From Promethearchaeota archaeon (GTDB lineage: Archaea; Asgardarchaeota; Lokiarchaeia; Sigyniarchaeales; Promethearchaeaceae): a DNA stretch of 64,000 bases. The position numbers were made by a program, and so were the translations under genes. The stretch is from positions 385,590 to 449,589 of the forward strand of contig JAFGBS010000009.1 of the NCBI GenBank assembly GCA_016933055.1, read 5' to 3'. Position 1 is the stretch's first letter. Every line of letters begins with the position of its first letter. This document shows positions 35,324-44,350 of the stretch, in pieces. Below the pieces are notes generated by a model. It ran no database searches. It was not told the DNA's origin and saw nothing but the letters and a program-made list of their open reading frames with translations.

Positions 35324-36790
35324 ATGCCAGAAAATACGGAAAATGAGTTTATAATAGAGGAACGCAATAAATTTGGTAAACCAAAAATGAGTCCGAATAC
35401 TCCAGGAAAGCTGAAGTATGGTCGAACATTTTTAATCGGTTTAGCCTTTTTTACATGTTCCTTAGCATGGACTTATTATAATAATATAATGCCTTTGATT
35501 TTAAGAGAATATATGGAAGCAATGGGATTAGGGAATGAAATTGATGTACTTGTAGGCGTTATAATGGTCTTGGATAATATAGTAGCAATATTCTTGCTAC
35601 CGGTATTTGGAAGCTTATCCGATCGGATGAAATCCAAATATGGAAAGCGGACTCCATTTATTGTGATTGGAGTCATTAGTGCAATGACCGCATTTTATGG
35701 ATTAGGAATAATTTATAATTTTCCTGGAGTTGCAGCTTTCTGGGCTTTAATATTAGTAATTATGTGGTTCAATATTTCAATGGCATTCTTTAGAAGCCCG
35801 GCTGTAGCATTAATGCCAGATATGACCGACCCAAATGTTCGATCCACAGGTAATGCGATCATTAATTTAATGGGAGCCGTAGCAATGGTTTTTGGAACAC
35901 TAACACCCACCATTGCTAGATTTTTATATGGACCCGCCAATCAACGCACAGGGGGATTTTTCATCGTTGTGTTTATCACCATAATTGGGTTTGTGATATT
36001 CTATTTGACTATAAAAGAAACTCCAACGGGTGATAAATTTATGAGAATTGGTGATAATAGTATTGCACTGGATCCCGTAACCCTCGAATATATTGGGGAA
36101 AAGAAAACTGAAAAACGAGAACCACTTCTCGAGGCTTTAAAAAATATATTCATCGGAAAAGAACGAAGCGCATTATTTATGCTACTCGTGATATTCACTT
36201 GGTTCTTTGGATATAATGCTATCAATACTTGGTACTCTACGTATGCTACTGCATATTTAGGTTGGGAAGAAGCCGATGCGATACGTGCTTTGTCACTTGC
36301 ACCTATAGCTATGATTATTACCGCTATTTTTGCAGGAAAAATTGCTGAATGGATTGGACGAAGACTAACAATCTTTATTGGATTAGTTGGCCTTGCGCTG
36401 GGTTTTGGAGCTGTTATGTTTATAAGAGATCCTGAACCTCAAGGTATGCTACTTACTGTTCTTTTTATCATCATTGGGATTTTTTATGGACTCGTTAATA
36501 TCAATACAATTGTGATAATTTGGGAAATGGCACCGAAGAATAAGATTGGTTCATATACAGGCGCATATTACTTTTTCTCCCAAATGAGTGATACTTTAAG
36601 TCCAGTCGTTGCAGGTGGACTTTTCAGTCTTTATAAAGCGATATCAGGTGTAGCACAAGGTCAACAATACGTTCTCTTATTTCCTTACGCAATATTTTGT
36701 CTATTGGTCGCTATGATCTTTTTAAGCAGAGTAAAAAGAGGAGAATCTGCACAATATTACGAAAGGAAAGAACGCAGAAAAAATAAATAG
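35324..36790 (+). CDS. Major facilitator superfamily transporter (GPH/sugar-like)
   Basis: A 488-residue protein with about 12 membrane helices. The loop after helix 2 reads GSLSDRMKSKYGKRTPF, the signature of GPH-type sugar:cation symporters and sucrose transporters. A second-half equivalent is GKIAEWIGRRL. The start chosen is ATG 35324, preceded by GTGAGGA at good distance. A TTG at 35255 would add 23 residues. The substrate is probably a sugar or glycoside, but no sugar-metabolism gene is adjacent. The upstream reductase ends 99 nt before. Confidence 0.85.
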   Translation: MPENTENEFIIEERNKFGKPKMSPNTPGKLKYGRTFLIGLAFFTCSLAWTYYNNIMPLILREYMEAMGLGNEIDVLVGVIMVLDNIVAIFLLPVFGSLSDRMKSKYGKRTPFIVIGVISAMTAFYGLGIIYNFPGVAAFWALILVIMWFNISMAFFRSPAVALMPDMTDPNVRSTGNAIINLMGAVAMVFGTLTPTIARFLYGPANQRTGGFFIVVFITIIGFVIFYLTIKETPTGDKFMRIGDNSIALDPVTLEYIGEKKTEKREPLLEALKNIFIGKERSALFMLLVIFTWFFGYNAINTWYSTYATAYLGWEEADAIRALSLAPIAMIITAIFAGKIAEWIGRRLTIFIGLVGLALGFGAVMFIRDPEPQGMLLTVLFIIIGIFYGLVNINTIVIIWEMAPKNKIGSYTGAYYFFSQMSDTLSPVVAGGLFSLYKAISGVAQGQQYVLLFPYAIFCLLVAMIFLSRVKRGESAQYYERKERRKNK

Positions 36791-36819
36791 TTTGAATAAA
36801 ACCGAAATATAATATTCCA

Positions 36820-36834
36820 TTTTTTCTTTTTTTT
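36820..36834 (+). terminator. T-rich terminator between convergent genes
   Basis: Fourteen T in 15 bases lie 30 nt after the transporter stop, reaching the end of the convergent GTPase gene. Confidence 0.45.
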
Positions 36835-37477
36835 ATATGGTTGCGCTAATTGTCACTGGATCATTCCCTATGATGGAATCTTCATTGTCTTTGACAATTC
36901 TCATAATCATTTCTGCAGCAGCCTTGTTATATACTTTATATTCATCGATATCCTCTGCACAAGTCACGTAGTAATCTTGAACTTTTATTCGTCGTTTTTC
37001 AAAATATCTTTGCACTTTTTTCTCCCATTCTTCTGCTTTCTCAATACCCCCTTTTTTATCTACGAGATCAAATTTATTAAAACATACATAAATGTCTCGT
37101 GGAATATGCCGGACGGAGCTGAAAAATTCGAGTTGGTCATCTAAATCTTGATCTAAGGAGAAGACTGCCACGATTTGTTTGGCTATTCTACTTATCGTTA
37201 TTATGCCCATTCTTACCACTGCTCTTTCTTTATCTCCACCTGGGGCAAATAAGGTATGGTTATGACTGTCCTTATCTGAAAAATATACTCGGTTGGGGTG
37301 AATCGTCTTTGTGGTTACCGGGATATCTTGATCATATGCAGTGCTTTCCCCACTAAAATCACTCTTAAGTACGGTACATGTTTTTTTCAAGGTTTTGTGT
37401 TGACAGTAGTCGACAAATAATCTGAGTAAGCTGGTTTTCCCAGCATTAACACTCCCTAAGAATCCGATCGTTGTCAT
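36833..37477 (-). CDS. Small GTPase with atypical G3 motif
   Basis: 214 residues. G1 is GSVNAGKTS (residues 7-15) and G4 is NKFDLVD (about 138-144). The G3 region reads TLFAPGGDKER instead of DTAGQ: the metal-coordinating Asp is replaced, as in MglA-like proteins (T-x-PGQ). The preceding segment, TTKTIHPNRVYFSDKD, fits switch I. The protein is probably a regulatory GTPase with altered hydrolysis. No lipidation motif is seen. The neighbours (methylglyoxal synthase, peptidase-VWA) do not specify a pathway. Confidence 0.83.
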   Translation of the reverse strand: MTTIGFLGSVNAGKTSLLRLFVDYCQHKTLKKTCTVLKSDFSGESTAYDQDIPVTTKTIHPNRVYFSDKDSHNHTLFAPGGDKERAVVRMGIITISRIAKQIVAVFSLDQDLDDQLEFFSSVRHIPRDIYVCFNKFDLVDKKGGIEKAEEWEKKVQRYFEKRRIKVQDYYVTCAEDIDEYKVYNKAAAEMIMRIVKDNEDSIIGNDPVTISATI

Positions 37478-37574
37478 CTGCTAATGCTTCCTAAATGAGT
37501 TATCTTACTATAATTCGAATATCCAAGATACATCCTATTGAATTAACCCTTAAAATCACGATATTATGGTGATG

Positions 37575-37967
37575 TTACGATTTTTTCAAGGATTTCACAA
37601 TCAGATGAGCTGTTTGATTATTCAAGGCAATAGGTACATCTTTAATAACACAGATACGGATCAGGCTACTAATATCAACTTCGTGACCAAATGGGGTTTC
37701 CATATCAATAAAAAAGAACAAGACTAATATCTCTCCATCCAACACTTTATTTGCCAGTCGTATATCTCCACCATCTGGTCCATGATCCAGTGGAATAACA
37801 TTCAATCCCGTTTTTTCACTTATGATTCGAGCAGTACCCTCCGTACCAATCAACAAATGTTGGGACAGAAATTCTTTATGTTCTTGAGCAAACATACAAA
37901 TTTCGTCTTTTTTCGCATTATGGGCAATCAATGCGATCTTCTTTCCATTCATAAGCATAAATTGCAT
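37575..37967 (-). CDS. mgsA: Methylglyoxal synthase
   Basis: Converts dihydroxyacetone phosphate to methylglyoxal and phosphate. The 130-residue MGS fold is recognisable from IALIAHN, LLIGTEGTARIISEKTGL, the DHGPDGGD loop and FFFIDMETPFGHEVD. Catalytic Asp71 of E. coli corresponds to Asp68 here, and Asp91 to Asp88. The first active-site Asp (AHD) is Asn17 here, a possible change in activity. The family is unusual in archaea and suggests transfer from bacteria. The gene lies between a GTPase and the peptidase-VWA gene. Confidence 0.85.
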   Translation of the reverse strand: MQFMLMNGKKIALIAHNAKKDEICMFAQEHKEFLSQHLLIGTEGTARIISEKTGLNVIPLDHGPDGGDIRLANKVLDGEILVLFFFIDMETPFGHEVDISSLIRICVIKDVPIALNNQTAHLIVKSLKKS

Positions 37968-38024
37968 TCCATATATAAAAGTATGAGTTTAGAAATGATA
38001 AGAGAAGTGTGTATTGCTTTTTAT

Positions 38025-39947
38025 CTAATAGTCATATACAGTTTGCACTTCCTTAATTACCAGTCCCACTAAGTCTTGTATTTTGGAGATTGGATGAAAA
38101 ATCGCTCCTAAAGAGATCAACTCTTTGAAATGGGGGGAATTCAAGTCGGATTTGTGCCCTCCAATAAAAAAACAGACCAATTTATTACCCATGTTCAATA
38201 ATTCTAGAATATCTGGATATGCGATTTCCCAATTTTGGATTTCGAAATCAGTAATCAATAACACAACAGAATTTCGTTCTCCCTTTCTGCACATTTGTCT
38301 GATTTCACGAGTAGGTAATTGAGTACCCATTCCTTGATATTTCAATAATATATCTTCAATCAATCGTGGTTCTGTTGTCCAATTTTGGTTGGAGGAAAAA
38401 TCACTGAAATTAATTGCTGCAATTTTAATGCCTTTTTTTATTCCATAATGAAGTGCAGCGAACGATGCGACTAATGCAAGATGGTAAGAACTCTTATTTT
38501 TTTTACCGCTAGAGACTGTCCATTCCATGGAACCCGATGAATCTATAACAATCATCATATCAGGTAAACGTTTGTCAATTTCTATTCCCGGTCCTTCACG
38601 ATAAATCCACTTCCGAGTGGTAATATTAGGGATGATCTTAGGAGAAACTAACATAGACTGGAGGATGTCAAGTTTTTCTATGGGGTCACCAATGATCCAA
38701 GGCTCAATTCCTATAGGAATAGAACCTGTGGGTCGTTTACTCACAATTTTGAATTCTACAAGATTTTTAGACAACCCTCTATAGTATGTTGCAATTACAT
38801 CTCTATTAGGAATGAAACCCATTACTTGATTTACTCTGATAAATTCTTCCAAAGTCATTTCATTTGCAAGTTCCTCTGCATTTTTTACATCTTCACTGTC
38901 TGGTTCTTTTTTATTCCATTTATTTGTATTTTGAGGATTTTTTGGTCCCACTTTTATTTCCAAGGGATTACCGCTTGTCACTTGGACATCTAAAGGTATC
39001 AAAACGGGAAACTGAGCGCTCTCGGAACCCGGAACTGTTGGGACATCAGAATATTCTCCTATCTTTACCTTTATAGTAGCCTTAGGAAAATCCTCTTCAA
39101 TAATTCCCTTCAGCAATTTAGCAATTGCATATATTTTTTTTTCCCACACCGATTCATTTTCAAAATCATGTAAAATTATTGAAGATATTTGCTTAGCAAG
39201 CGGTGTTATCTCCTCGTATTCTTCTTTGGACAAGTTCAAGTTTAAGTCCCACATACATTCGTAGCATTTAATTAAAATTTTGTAGAATTTACTATGTTGA
39301 GGATTCTCTTTTGATTTACCAACAGAATCACTCATTTTCATCGTTTCTCGTAATTGAAACACCATTTCTTTTGGCTTTTTTTGATATAATTTGTAATCCA
39401 CTACAAGGTCTGCAAAGAAATTGACTACGATTGGACTAAGTCTGTAATGAATATGCTTTAAAGTTGCTTTAATAAGGCGAGCGTTAGTGAGTGCATCATA
39501 CGGACAGACAATATAATGGCTTATCTCATGAAGTGATAATACATTATAAAAATCAAAAAGTTGGTCCTTAAACAAAAGTGTAGGCGCATTAGACAAATTT
39601 AGTATGGTTTTCCATGTATCTAACTCAATGAAAAATCCGATTAATTTGGATTTATCAAATACAAATGAAGGATCGGGAATTGCAGGTGTATGAAAATGCG
39701 AGATCGCCTTATCCCATGCCTCTTTACCGATCAACAGGCTTGATTCATCTGTTTCAGACAGACAGATATCTATTTTTCCATTGAAATAATCATCTATTTC
39801 AGTGTATTCTATGAATATAACATCTTTTCCATAATTAACAGGTTTTTTTTTGGTACCTTTCTCCCTTGTGGGATACCAACGTCTTTTTCCTTTGCTTCTC
39901 CCTAATTGTGGTAGAAAGAGAGGTCGTTTTCTGTCGTTCTCTGACAT
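38025..39947 (-). CDS. Putative metallopeptidase fused to a von Willebrand factor A domain
   Basis: A 640-residue protein. An N-terminal HEISHY motif (about residue 136) followed by NFFADLVVDYKLY about 50 residues later is the HExxH plus downstream acidic helix of zinc peptidases of the DUF2201 type. The C-terminal VWA domain (about residues 470-635) has the MIDAS DSSGSM and a later TDFEI Asp. Such VWA-peptidases pair with MoxR ATPases; here the MoxR gene precedes it by 9 nt. The pair probably remodels or processes a protein target. The target is not evident. It is soluble, with no signal peptide. Confidence 0.82.
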   Translation of the reverse strand: MSENDRKRPLFLPQLGRSKGKRRWYPTREKGTKKKPVNYGKDVIFIEYTEIDDYFNGKIDICLSETDESSLLIGKEAWDKAISHFHTPAIPDPSFVFDKSKLIGFFIELDTWKTILNLSNAPTLLFKDQLFDFYNVLSLHEISHYIVCPYDALTNARLIKATLKHIHYRLSPIVVNFFADLVVDYKLYQKKPKEMVFQLRETMKMSDSVGKSKENPQHSKFYKILIKCYECMWDLNLNLSKEEYEEITPLAKQISSIILHDFENESVWEKKIYAIAKLLKGIIEEDFPKATIKVKIGEYSDVPTVPGSESAQFPVLIPLDVQVTSGNPLEIKVGPKNPQNTNKWNKKEPDSEDVKNAEELANEMTLEEFIRVNQVMGFIPNRDVIATYYRGLSKNLVEFKIVSKRPTGSIPIGIEPWIIGDPIEKLDILQSMLVSPKIIPNITTRKWIYREGPGIEIDKRLPDMMIVIDSSGSMEWTVSSGKKNKSSYHLALVASFAALHYGIKKGIKIAAINFSDFSSNQNWTTEPRLIEDILLKYQGMGTQLPTREIRQMCRKGERNSVVLLITDFEIQNWEIAYPDILELLNMGNKLVCFFIGGHKSDLNSPHFKELISLGAIFHPISKIQDLVGLVIKEVQTVYDY

Positions 39948-39956
39948 ATTTCCATT

Positions 39957-41966
39957 TCAACTATTTTTTAAGATGTCATCCACTAGTTTATCGACTTCCG
40001 AATCACCCTGTTCGGATTCTTCCCGATTTTTTTCTGATGAACTACTAACAGGAGTAGATGAAACAGGTTGATTAAAAGAACTAATAAACTCTTCAGTTGT
40101 GAGCATTACATCGTAATTTTCTTTAGGATAAGTTTCTTCTAGGAGTTTCTTTAATGCAAGTGCTTTTCTACCCCCGTGGCAATTGATTTGCACTAAAGAA
40201 TTAGGTGTTGTGCCCGTAACATTTATTTGTAAAAATAAATCTGCTTCTCTAAGTTGAATAGTACTTTGTTTTTTTGTACTCTCTTCCAATGCTTTGGAAA
40301 ACCTTATGAAATTGCTGGATATGGTATAACGAACCACATCCCAGTATTGAAATCGAAATTCTCGCGCCCAATACGTTAATTCTTTCAGTGCATTTCCGAT
40401 CATATTTATCAACTCACCTCGATTAGGGAAGGTGAGATTTGTTTGAAGCATCTCGTTAATTTCTACTAACTTGTCTAAATTTTGCCCATTATGATATTTT
40501 TGGATTAATTTTACGGTACGTTTGTAATCCGCATTGTTTAAAGACTCAACCAATGGAATTAGGTCTAATTTTGTGATAAGATCACTCGATTCGAACCCTT
40601 TAAGATACTCCCAATCCTTCTCCGTTCCTTTTCCTTCTCGAAACTTATCTAAAATTTCATAGCATTTTTCTCGGTTAACAAATCTCTTTTTTGCTTTCTC
40701 CACAAGATCTTCAGTAAACTTGAATTTATTTCCCCAGTAAGGTTTATCATTTAGTTCCCGATTCACAAATTTTACACGATGAGAGATCACATATGGTGCA
40801 ATAGGAGCAATTAATTCAATGGGGACTTCAGAAAATCCTAATAACCAAGATAACGCTTTAGAATATCTAAGTAAATCCTTTGCGACACGAACAGATAAAA
40901 TAGAGGTGACTTTATTGCATACTAATTTTGTTAAGTTGAAATGGCACCCGGTACACAATCCGGTTTCAGGAGTTAAATAATCGGAATTTCCTTTATCGAT
41001 TCGATCACATAATGTAAATTCCCGGATAATTGAATGAATAAAATTTTCTGCCGATTTTCCGACTTGTACTTTGTCAACAAGGAACCAAATACTTAAAAGC
41101 TGCTCTTTGGTTAAAATTCCAGGCACTTGTACCAACTCATCATATCCCAGCAATTTATCGTCCTTACTTTCCAATATAATGGATAGGTCATGCGTAGTTG
41201 GCATACTGATATATACTGATATTGAAAATCTGTCGAGAAATGGAGGAGACATCTCGAATGTACCCACATCTCCGGGATTTAATGTAGCAAACATAACGTA
41301 TTTATCTGTAGGATAGATTTTATCGTAGTATTTAACCTTTCCTTCCGCTAACATAGAAAGAAGCATGTTCTGTGCATAAGGTGATAATCGATTAACTTCA
41401 TCCAAGATCTTCCAAAAGGAGGTTGTAAAGGTTCTCCAAAGCACTTCCTCTTCTCCGGATTGCAATAATTTAGCGATATTGAGAGTTGCAATCATTTTTT
41501 CTTCTGTTAATTGAGGATGGGCACGAATAATACATTCCTCTGTGGCAGCCATAGATAAACCTGTAAACATTCTTCCAAGGTGCTTTACTAATGTGCTTTT
41601 CCCTCCACCATGACCTCCAATGAGAAGCATTGCAGAATTTGGTACCAATGCATTTAATATTGTAATTGTAAGTATCTGAGGTAGTTCAAGAATAAGCATC
41701 TTCGACTGTTTTGAGGCATCCATATTATCATTAGTATCCTCGGGAAGATGAGTTTCTTCTATTTTTAATTTGTTTGATTTAAAATATTTCCGAATCTTGG
41801 ATATGAAATCATCATTCTGGAATAAAATTGGAATACTTTCTACGTTCATCCCTTGCGTATTGATCTTAAACTTCATTACAGAGGAATGCACATATAGTTG
41901 ATTTGCTTGAATCGTGTTTAATATTTCCCAAACCTTTGATCTAAGAATATTTTCATTATTATTCAT
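39957..41966 (-). CDS. MoxR-family AAA+ ATPase
   Basis: A 669-residue chaperone-like ATPase. Walker A is IGGHGGGKST (about residue 117), Walker B is KILDEVNRL (about 187), sensor 1 is FATLNPGD and the arginine-finger region is PPFLDRF. An insertion carries CTGCHF followed by a further Cys about 8 residues later (about 340-355), which could bind zinc. A long helical C-terminal half and a Ser-rich acidic tail (about 635-660) are additions to the usual 330-residue MoxR core. It is cotranscribed with the peptidase-VWA gene, the standard MoxR-VWA arrangement. Confidence 0.88.
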   Translation of the reverse strand: MNNNENILRSKVWEILNTIQANQLYVHSSVMKFKINTQGMNVESIPILFQNDDFISKIRKYFKSNKLKIEETHLPEDTNDNMDASKQSKMLILELPQILTITILNALVPNSAMLLIGGHGGGKSTLVKHLGRMFTGLSMAATEECIIRAHPQLTEEKMIATLNIAKLLQSGEEEVLWRTFTTSFWKILDEVNRLSPYAQNMLLSMLAEGKVKYYDKIYPTDKYVMFATLNPGDVGTFEMSPPFLDRFSISVYISMPTTHDLSIILESKDDKLLGYDELVQVPGILTKEQLLSIWFLVDKVQVGKSAENFIHSIIREFTLCDRIDKGNSDYLTPETGLCTGCHFNLTKLVCNKVTSILSVRVAKDLLRYSKALSWLLGFSEVPIELIAPIAPYVISHRVKFVNRELNDKPYWGNKFKFTEDLVEKAKKRFVNREKCYEILDKFREGKGTEKDWEYLKGFESSDLITKLDLIPLVESLNNADYKRTVKLIQKYHNGQNLDKLVEINEMLQTNLTFPNRGELINMIGNALKELTYWAREFRFQYWDVVRYTISSNFIRFSKALEESTKKQSTIQLREADLFLQINVTGTTPNSLVQINCHGGRKALALKKLLEETYPKENYDVMLTTEEFISSFNQPVSSTPVSSSSEKNREESEQGDSEVDKLVDDILKNS

Positions 41967-42051
41967 GAACTTGACCTAAAATTTATCCTAGAAAGAAGAG
42001 GTGTGGTGAATATTTAAGTGTATTGCAGTGTAATAGAGGGGAAATTTCTCA

Positions 42052-42600
42052 TCATACTTCCGACAAAATATAATCTAACATCGATTTTGCAGCTTCCTTT
42101 AAATCCCCACGATTATCTACAATAAAATCTGCATCTGATAAATATTGGTTTTTAAGTGCCCGAGTTAACCTTTTTTGCATTGCCTTGGGATCTTCCCGTC
42201 CACGTTCCTTTAATCGTACTACCGTTATTTCAAATGGAACATGTACGAAAATCACACGCAAGTTATGGAATTGTTTGCGTGCTTCTTCAATTATTTTTCT
42301 ACTCACATTGACGACTACGGGATGACCTTTTTTTATCCACTCGAGGATTTCAGTTCTAATTCCATAATGCAGACCGTAAATATACCATGAAAAAATGAAT
42401 TTTCCCTCGCTTTCCCATTTAAGAAAAGTGTTCTCATCTACTGACTCAAAAATTTCGGTTTCGGGTGAAAGGGGTCGAGTAATTACTCTTGTGGGAATTT
42501 TTATAGATTTTTGATTTTTCGGATACATTTTTTCCACCTCTTGTATCAACGAATCCTTTCCTGAACCAGAATTTCCCACAACAAAAAATAATTTACTCAC
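42052..42600 (-). CDS. phnN: Guanylate kinase-like, probable ribose 1,5-bisphosphate phosphokinase
   Basis: 182 residues. The P-loop is GNSGSGKDS (residues 8-16). RVITRPLSPETEIFESV and FSWYIYGLHYGI are the substrate-side motifs that distinguish PhnN from guanylate kinase, and VVVNVSRKII also matches PhnN. The enzyme phosphorylates ribose 1,5-bisphosphate to PRPP. In archaea it could connect ribose bisphosphate (AMP phosphorylase pathway) with nucleotide synthesis. The start is GTG 42600, 12 nt after the JAMM gene, so the two are probably cotranscribed. No phosphonate gene is nearby. Confidence 0.8.
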   Translation of the reverse strand: MSKLFFVVGNSGSGKDSLIQEVEKMYPKNQKSIKIPTRVITRPLSPETEIFESVDENTFLKWESEGKFIFSWYIYGLHYGIRTEILEWIKKGHPVVVNVSRKIIEEARKQFHNLRVIFVHVPFEITVVRLKERGREDPKAMQKRLTRALKNQYLSDADFIVDNRGDLKEAAKSMLDYILSEV

Positions 42601-42612
42601 TTGAATGACCTT

Positions 42613-43572
42613 TTAATAGCGAGTTTTTAATTTCTGGAAATCCTCCTTTATCTGTGTGGTAAAATCATTCCATTCTTTCATTAAGAGATTCATACCATTA
42701 ATACTCTTCCCGCGTTCCTTATATTCTACATATCGCATCAATTCTGATAATTGTCTAAAATCATTATCCATGGGTAAAATCAAACGTTCCATATCTTTTC
42801 GTTGACTTTCGATAACCGATTCAATACGTGAAATTTCTCCCTTCTTAACCAATGTCTTGATATAGGCTTCAGTTCCTGTATAAATCTCTGTTACTTTTGC
42901 CTTTTGTTGTTCCATATTTTCTTTTGTGAATTGTACAAGATCACCAGTTGGTAATAATCGTGTTACATCTCCCACAAAGTTTTTCGCCTCTTCAATAAAT
43001 TCTGGAGTAATTGAGACATCTTGTATCTCAAAATCCACCTCTACATATGAAGCTTGAGTCCCTTTACTCGGATCTTTTAATCGAAATATTTTAAATCCGA
43101 CGTCATTTTTTAGAGGGATTTCAGGATCTCCTTTTCGCAGTGCAATTTCTACCTGACGAAGTAAGCGTACATGATTGAACACTATCCCAAAAGCATACGG
43201 ATTATTAGTCTGAAAGCCTAATTGATTACGGATATCATCGGAACTGAACATTACTTTTATTCCTGGATGGGAATGAAACCATCCTACAATGAATTGGGGC
43301 GGATCCCGGGTATAAGCATCTTCTTCGATCAGTGCAGCATCTACATAATCGGGATTATCATAACTCACTTTCAATAGGAATTGTTTTTGCATCGTATGAG
43401 TAATCGGATAAGCTTCGGTGATTATGATGTTCTTGTGCTTATCGATATATCCTATTAATATCCCATAAATCTCTCCCCATTCTTCCTCTGGGATGCGTGC
43501 ATTTGCGAATCTAACACACGATGCTAGAATAAGACGGTAAATTGCGCGGTTTAAAATCACTTTTCCTGCCAT
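42613..43572 (-). CDS. JAMM/MPN+ metalloprotease (Rpn11/CSN5-like)
   Basis: The MPN+ zinc site is complete: Glu34 in GEIYGILIG, His100-x-His102 in GWFHSHP, Ser110 and Asp113, fitting HxH-x7-S-x2-D. These residues define active deubiquitinases such as Rpn11 and CSN5, and related Asgard proteins act in ubiquitin-like pathways. The C-terminal half (about 180-319) is helical coiled-coil, as in eukaryotic MPN proteins. No ubiquitin, E1 or E2 gene is in this window, so the substrate is open. It is the first gene of a probable pair with phnN. Confidence 0.9.
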   Translation of the reverse strand: MAGKVILNRAIYRLILASCVRFANARIPEEEWGEIYGILIGYIDKHKNIIITEAYPITHTMQKQFLLKVSYDNPDYVDAALIEEDAYTRDPPQFIVGWFHSHPGIKVMFSSDDIRNQLGFQTNNPYAFGIVFNHVRLLRQVEIALRKGDPEIPLKNDVGFKIFRLKDPSKGTQASYVEVDFEIQDVSITPEFIEEAKNFVGDVTRLLPTGDLVQFTKENMEQQKAKVTEIYTGTEAYIKTLVKKGEISRIESVIESQRKDMERLILPMDNDFRQLSELMRYVEYKERGKSINGMNLLMKEWNDFTTQIKEDFQKLKTRY

Positions 43573-43733
43573 GGTTAATTGTCCACCAAAAATAATTGGA
43601 ATCTTGTCGTACTTTGCAAGAAAAATTATTTTTATTATCGTAAATAAAAATCGATCACTACTCGTTTAGGTATAGTTATATTATTATGTCTATAGTTGTA
43701 TTAAATTCAAAACTAAGTACATGGAGAGAAAAA

Positions 43734-44303
43734 ATGACTGATTTTGTAGCTTTATCAAGTCCTCTTGGTATCCCCGGATCCTCGTATATGGTTCAGTTAG
43801 GAAAGGTCGGGAATGTTTGGGCTGTTCGATTAGCCAAAGGAAATGACATATTAGACAGTAAAGCTTTTCACGAAAATACAGGTGATGATCCTCCGAATGC
43901 AAATTCTTTAGTAGCATGGGTGATCTCTACATTACCGATTCCCAATTTAAATCCCTATCAGATAGCAAAAAGCGTAGGGTTTATTCGTCAAGAAGCAATC
44001 CGAAGAAATGAGGATATGAAGAGAAAACCATCTGTGCCCATGAAAGAAGTCATGGAAGTCAAACTAACTGAAGCTCCCAAAGAGAATAAACCTGTTGCTT
44101 CACCTGGCTGGGTTAAAGAAGATGACGCAGCTGAACAGAAAAAACATGCACATAGAATTCTTCCTCAAATACCCACTGATGGAGCGGGTGGGGCACCTGC
44201 AAGTTCGGGATCAAAAGTATCGGCAACATCCACCGGGCACCCAGTTTGTGGTCACTGTGGGACAGAATTTAGATATTGTCCCTATTGTGGAAAACCTTTG
44301 TAA
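43734..44303 (+). CDS. Zinc-ribbon protein of unknown function
   Basis: 189 residues from the ATG at 43734, which has GGAGAG six nt upstream; an ATG at 43686 would add 16 residues. The N-terminal 80 or so residues (MTDFVALSSPLGIPGSSYMVQLGKVGN start) look folded but are not recognised. The middle is Pro/Lys/Glu-rich and probably disordered. The C-terminus has a zinc ribbon, CGHCGTEFRYCPYCG. Many Asgard proteins end this way. It is divergent from the JAMM gene across 161 bp, which may mean joint control. Confidence 0.65.
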   Translation: MTDFVALSSPLGIPGSSYMVQLGKVGNVWAVRLAKGNDILDSKAFHENTGDDPPNANSLVAWVISTLPIPNLNPYQIAKSVGFIRQEAIRRNEDMKRKPSVPMKEVMEVKLTEAPKENKPVASPGWVKEDDAAEQKKHAHRILPQIPTDGAGGAPASSGSKVSATSTGHPVCGHCGTEFRYCPYCGKPL

Positions 44304-44327
44304 TTTTTTCGATTTTCTTTTATTTTT
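44304..44327 (+). terminator. T-rich stretch after zinc-ribbon gene
   Basis: The sequence after the stop is interrupted runs of T (ATTTTTTCGATTTTCTTTTA), ending about 24 nt before the nadA ATG. It may terminate part of the transcription. Confidence 0.3.
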
Positions 44328-44350
44328 GGATGCATTGGTTAAAATACAAG

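Noticed and set aside
40588-40600. GATTCGAACCC resembling a tRNA T-loop on the minus strand
   Set aside because: It lies within the MoxR ATPase coding frame and no acceptor or anticodon stem can be built around it. A similar GGTTCGATTCC near 23650 is inside an MtdB-like gene.
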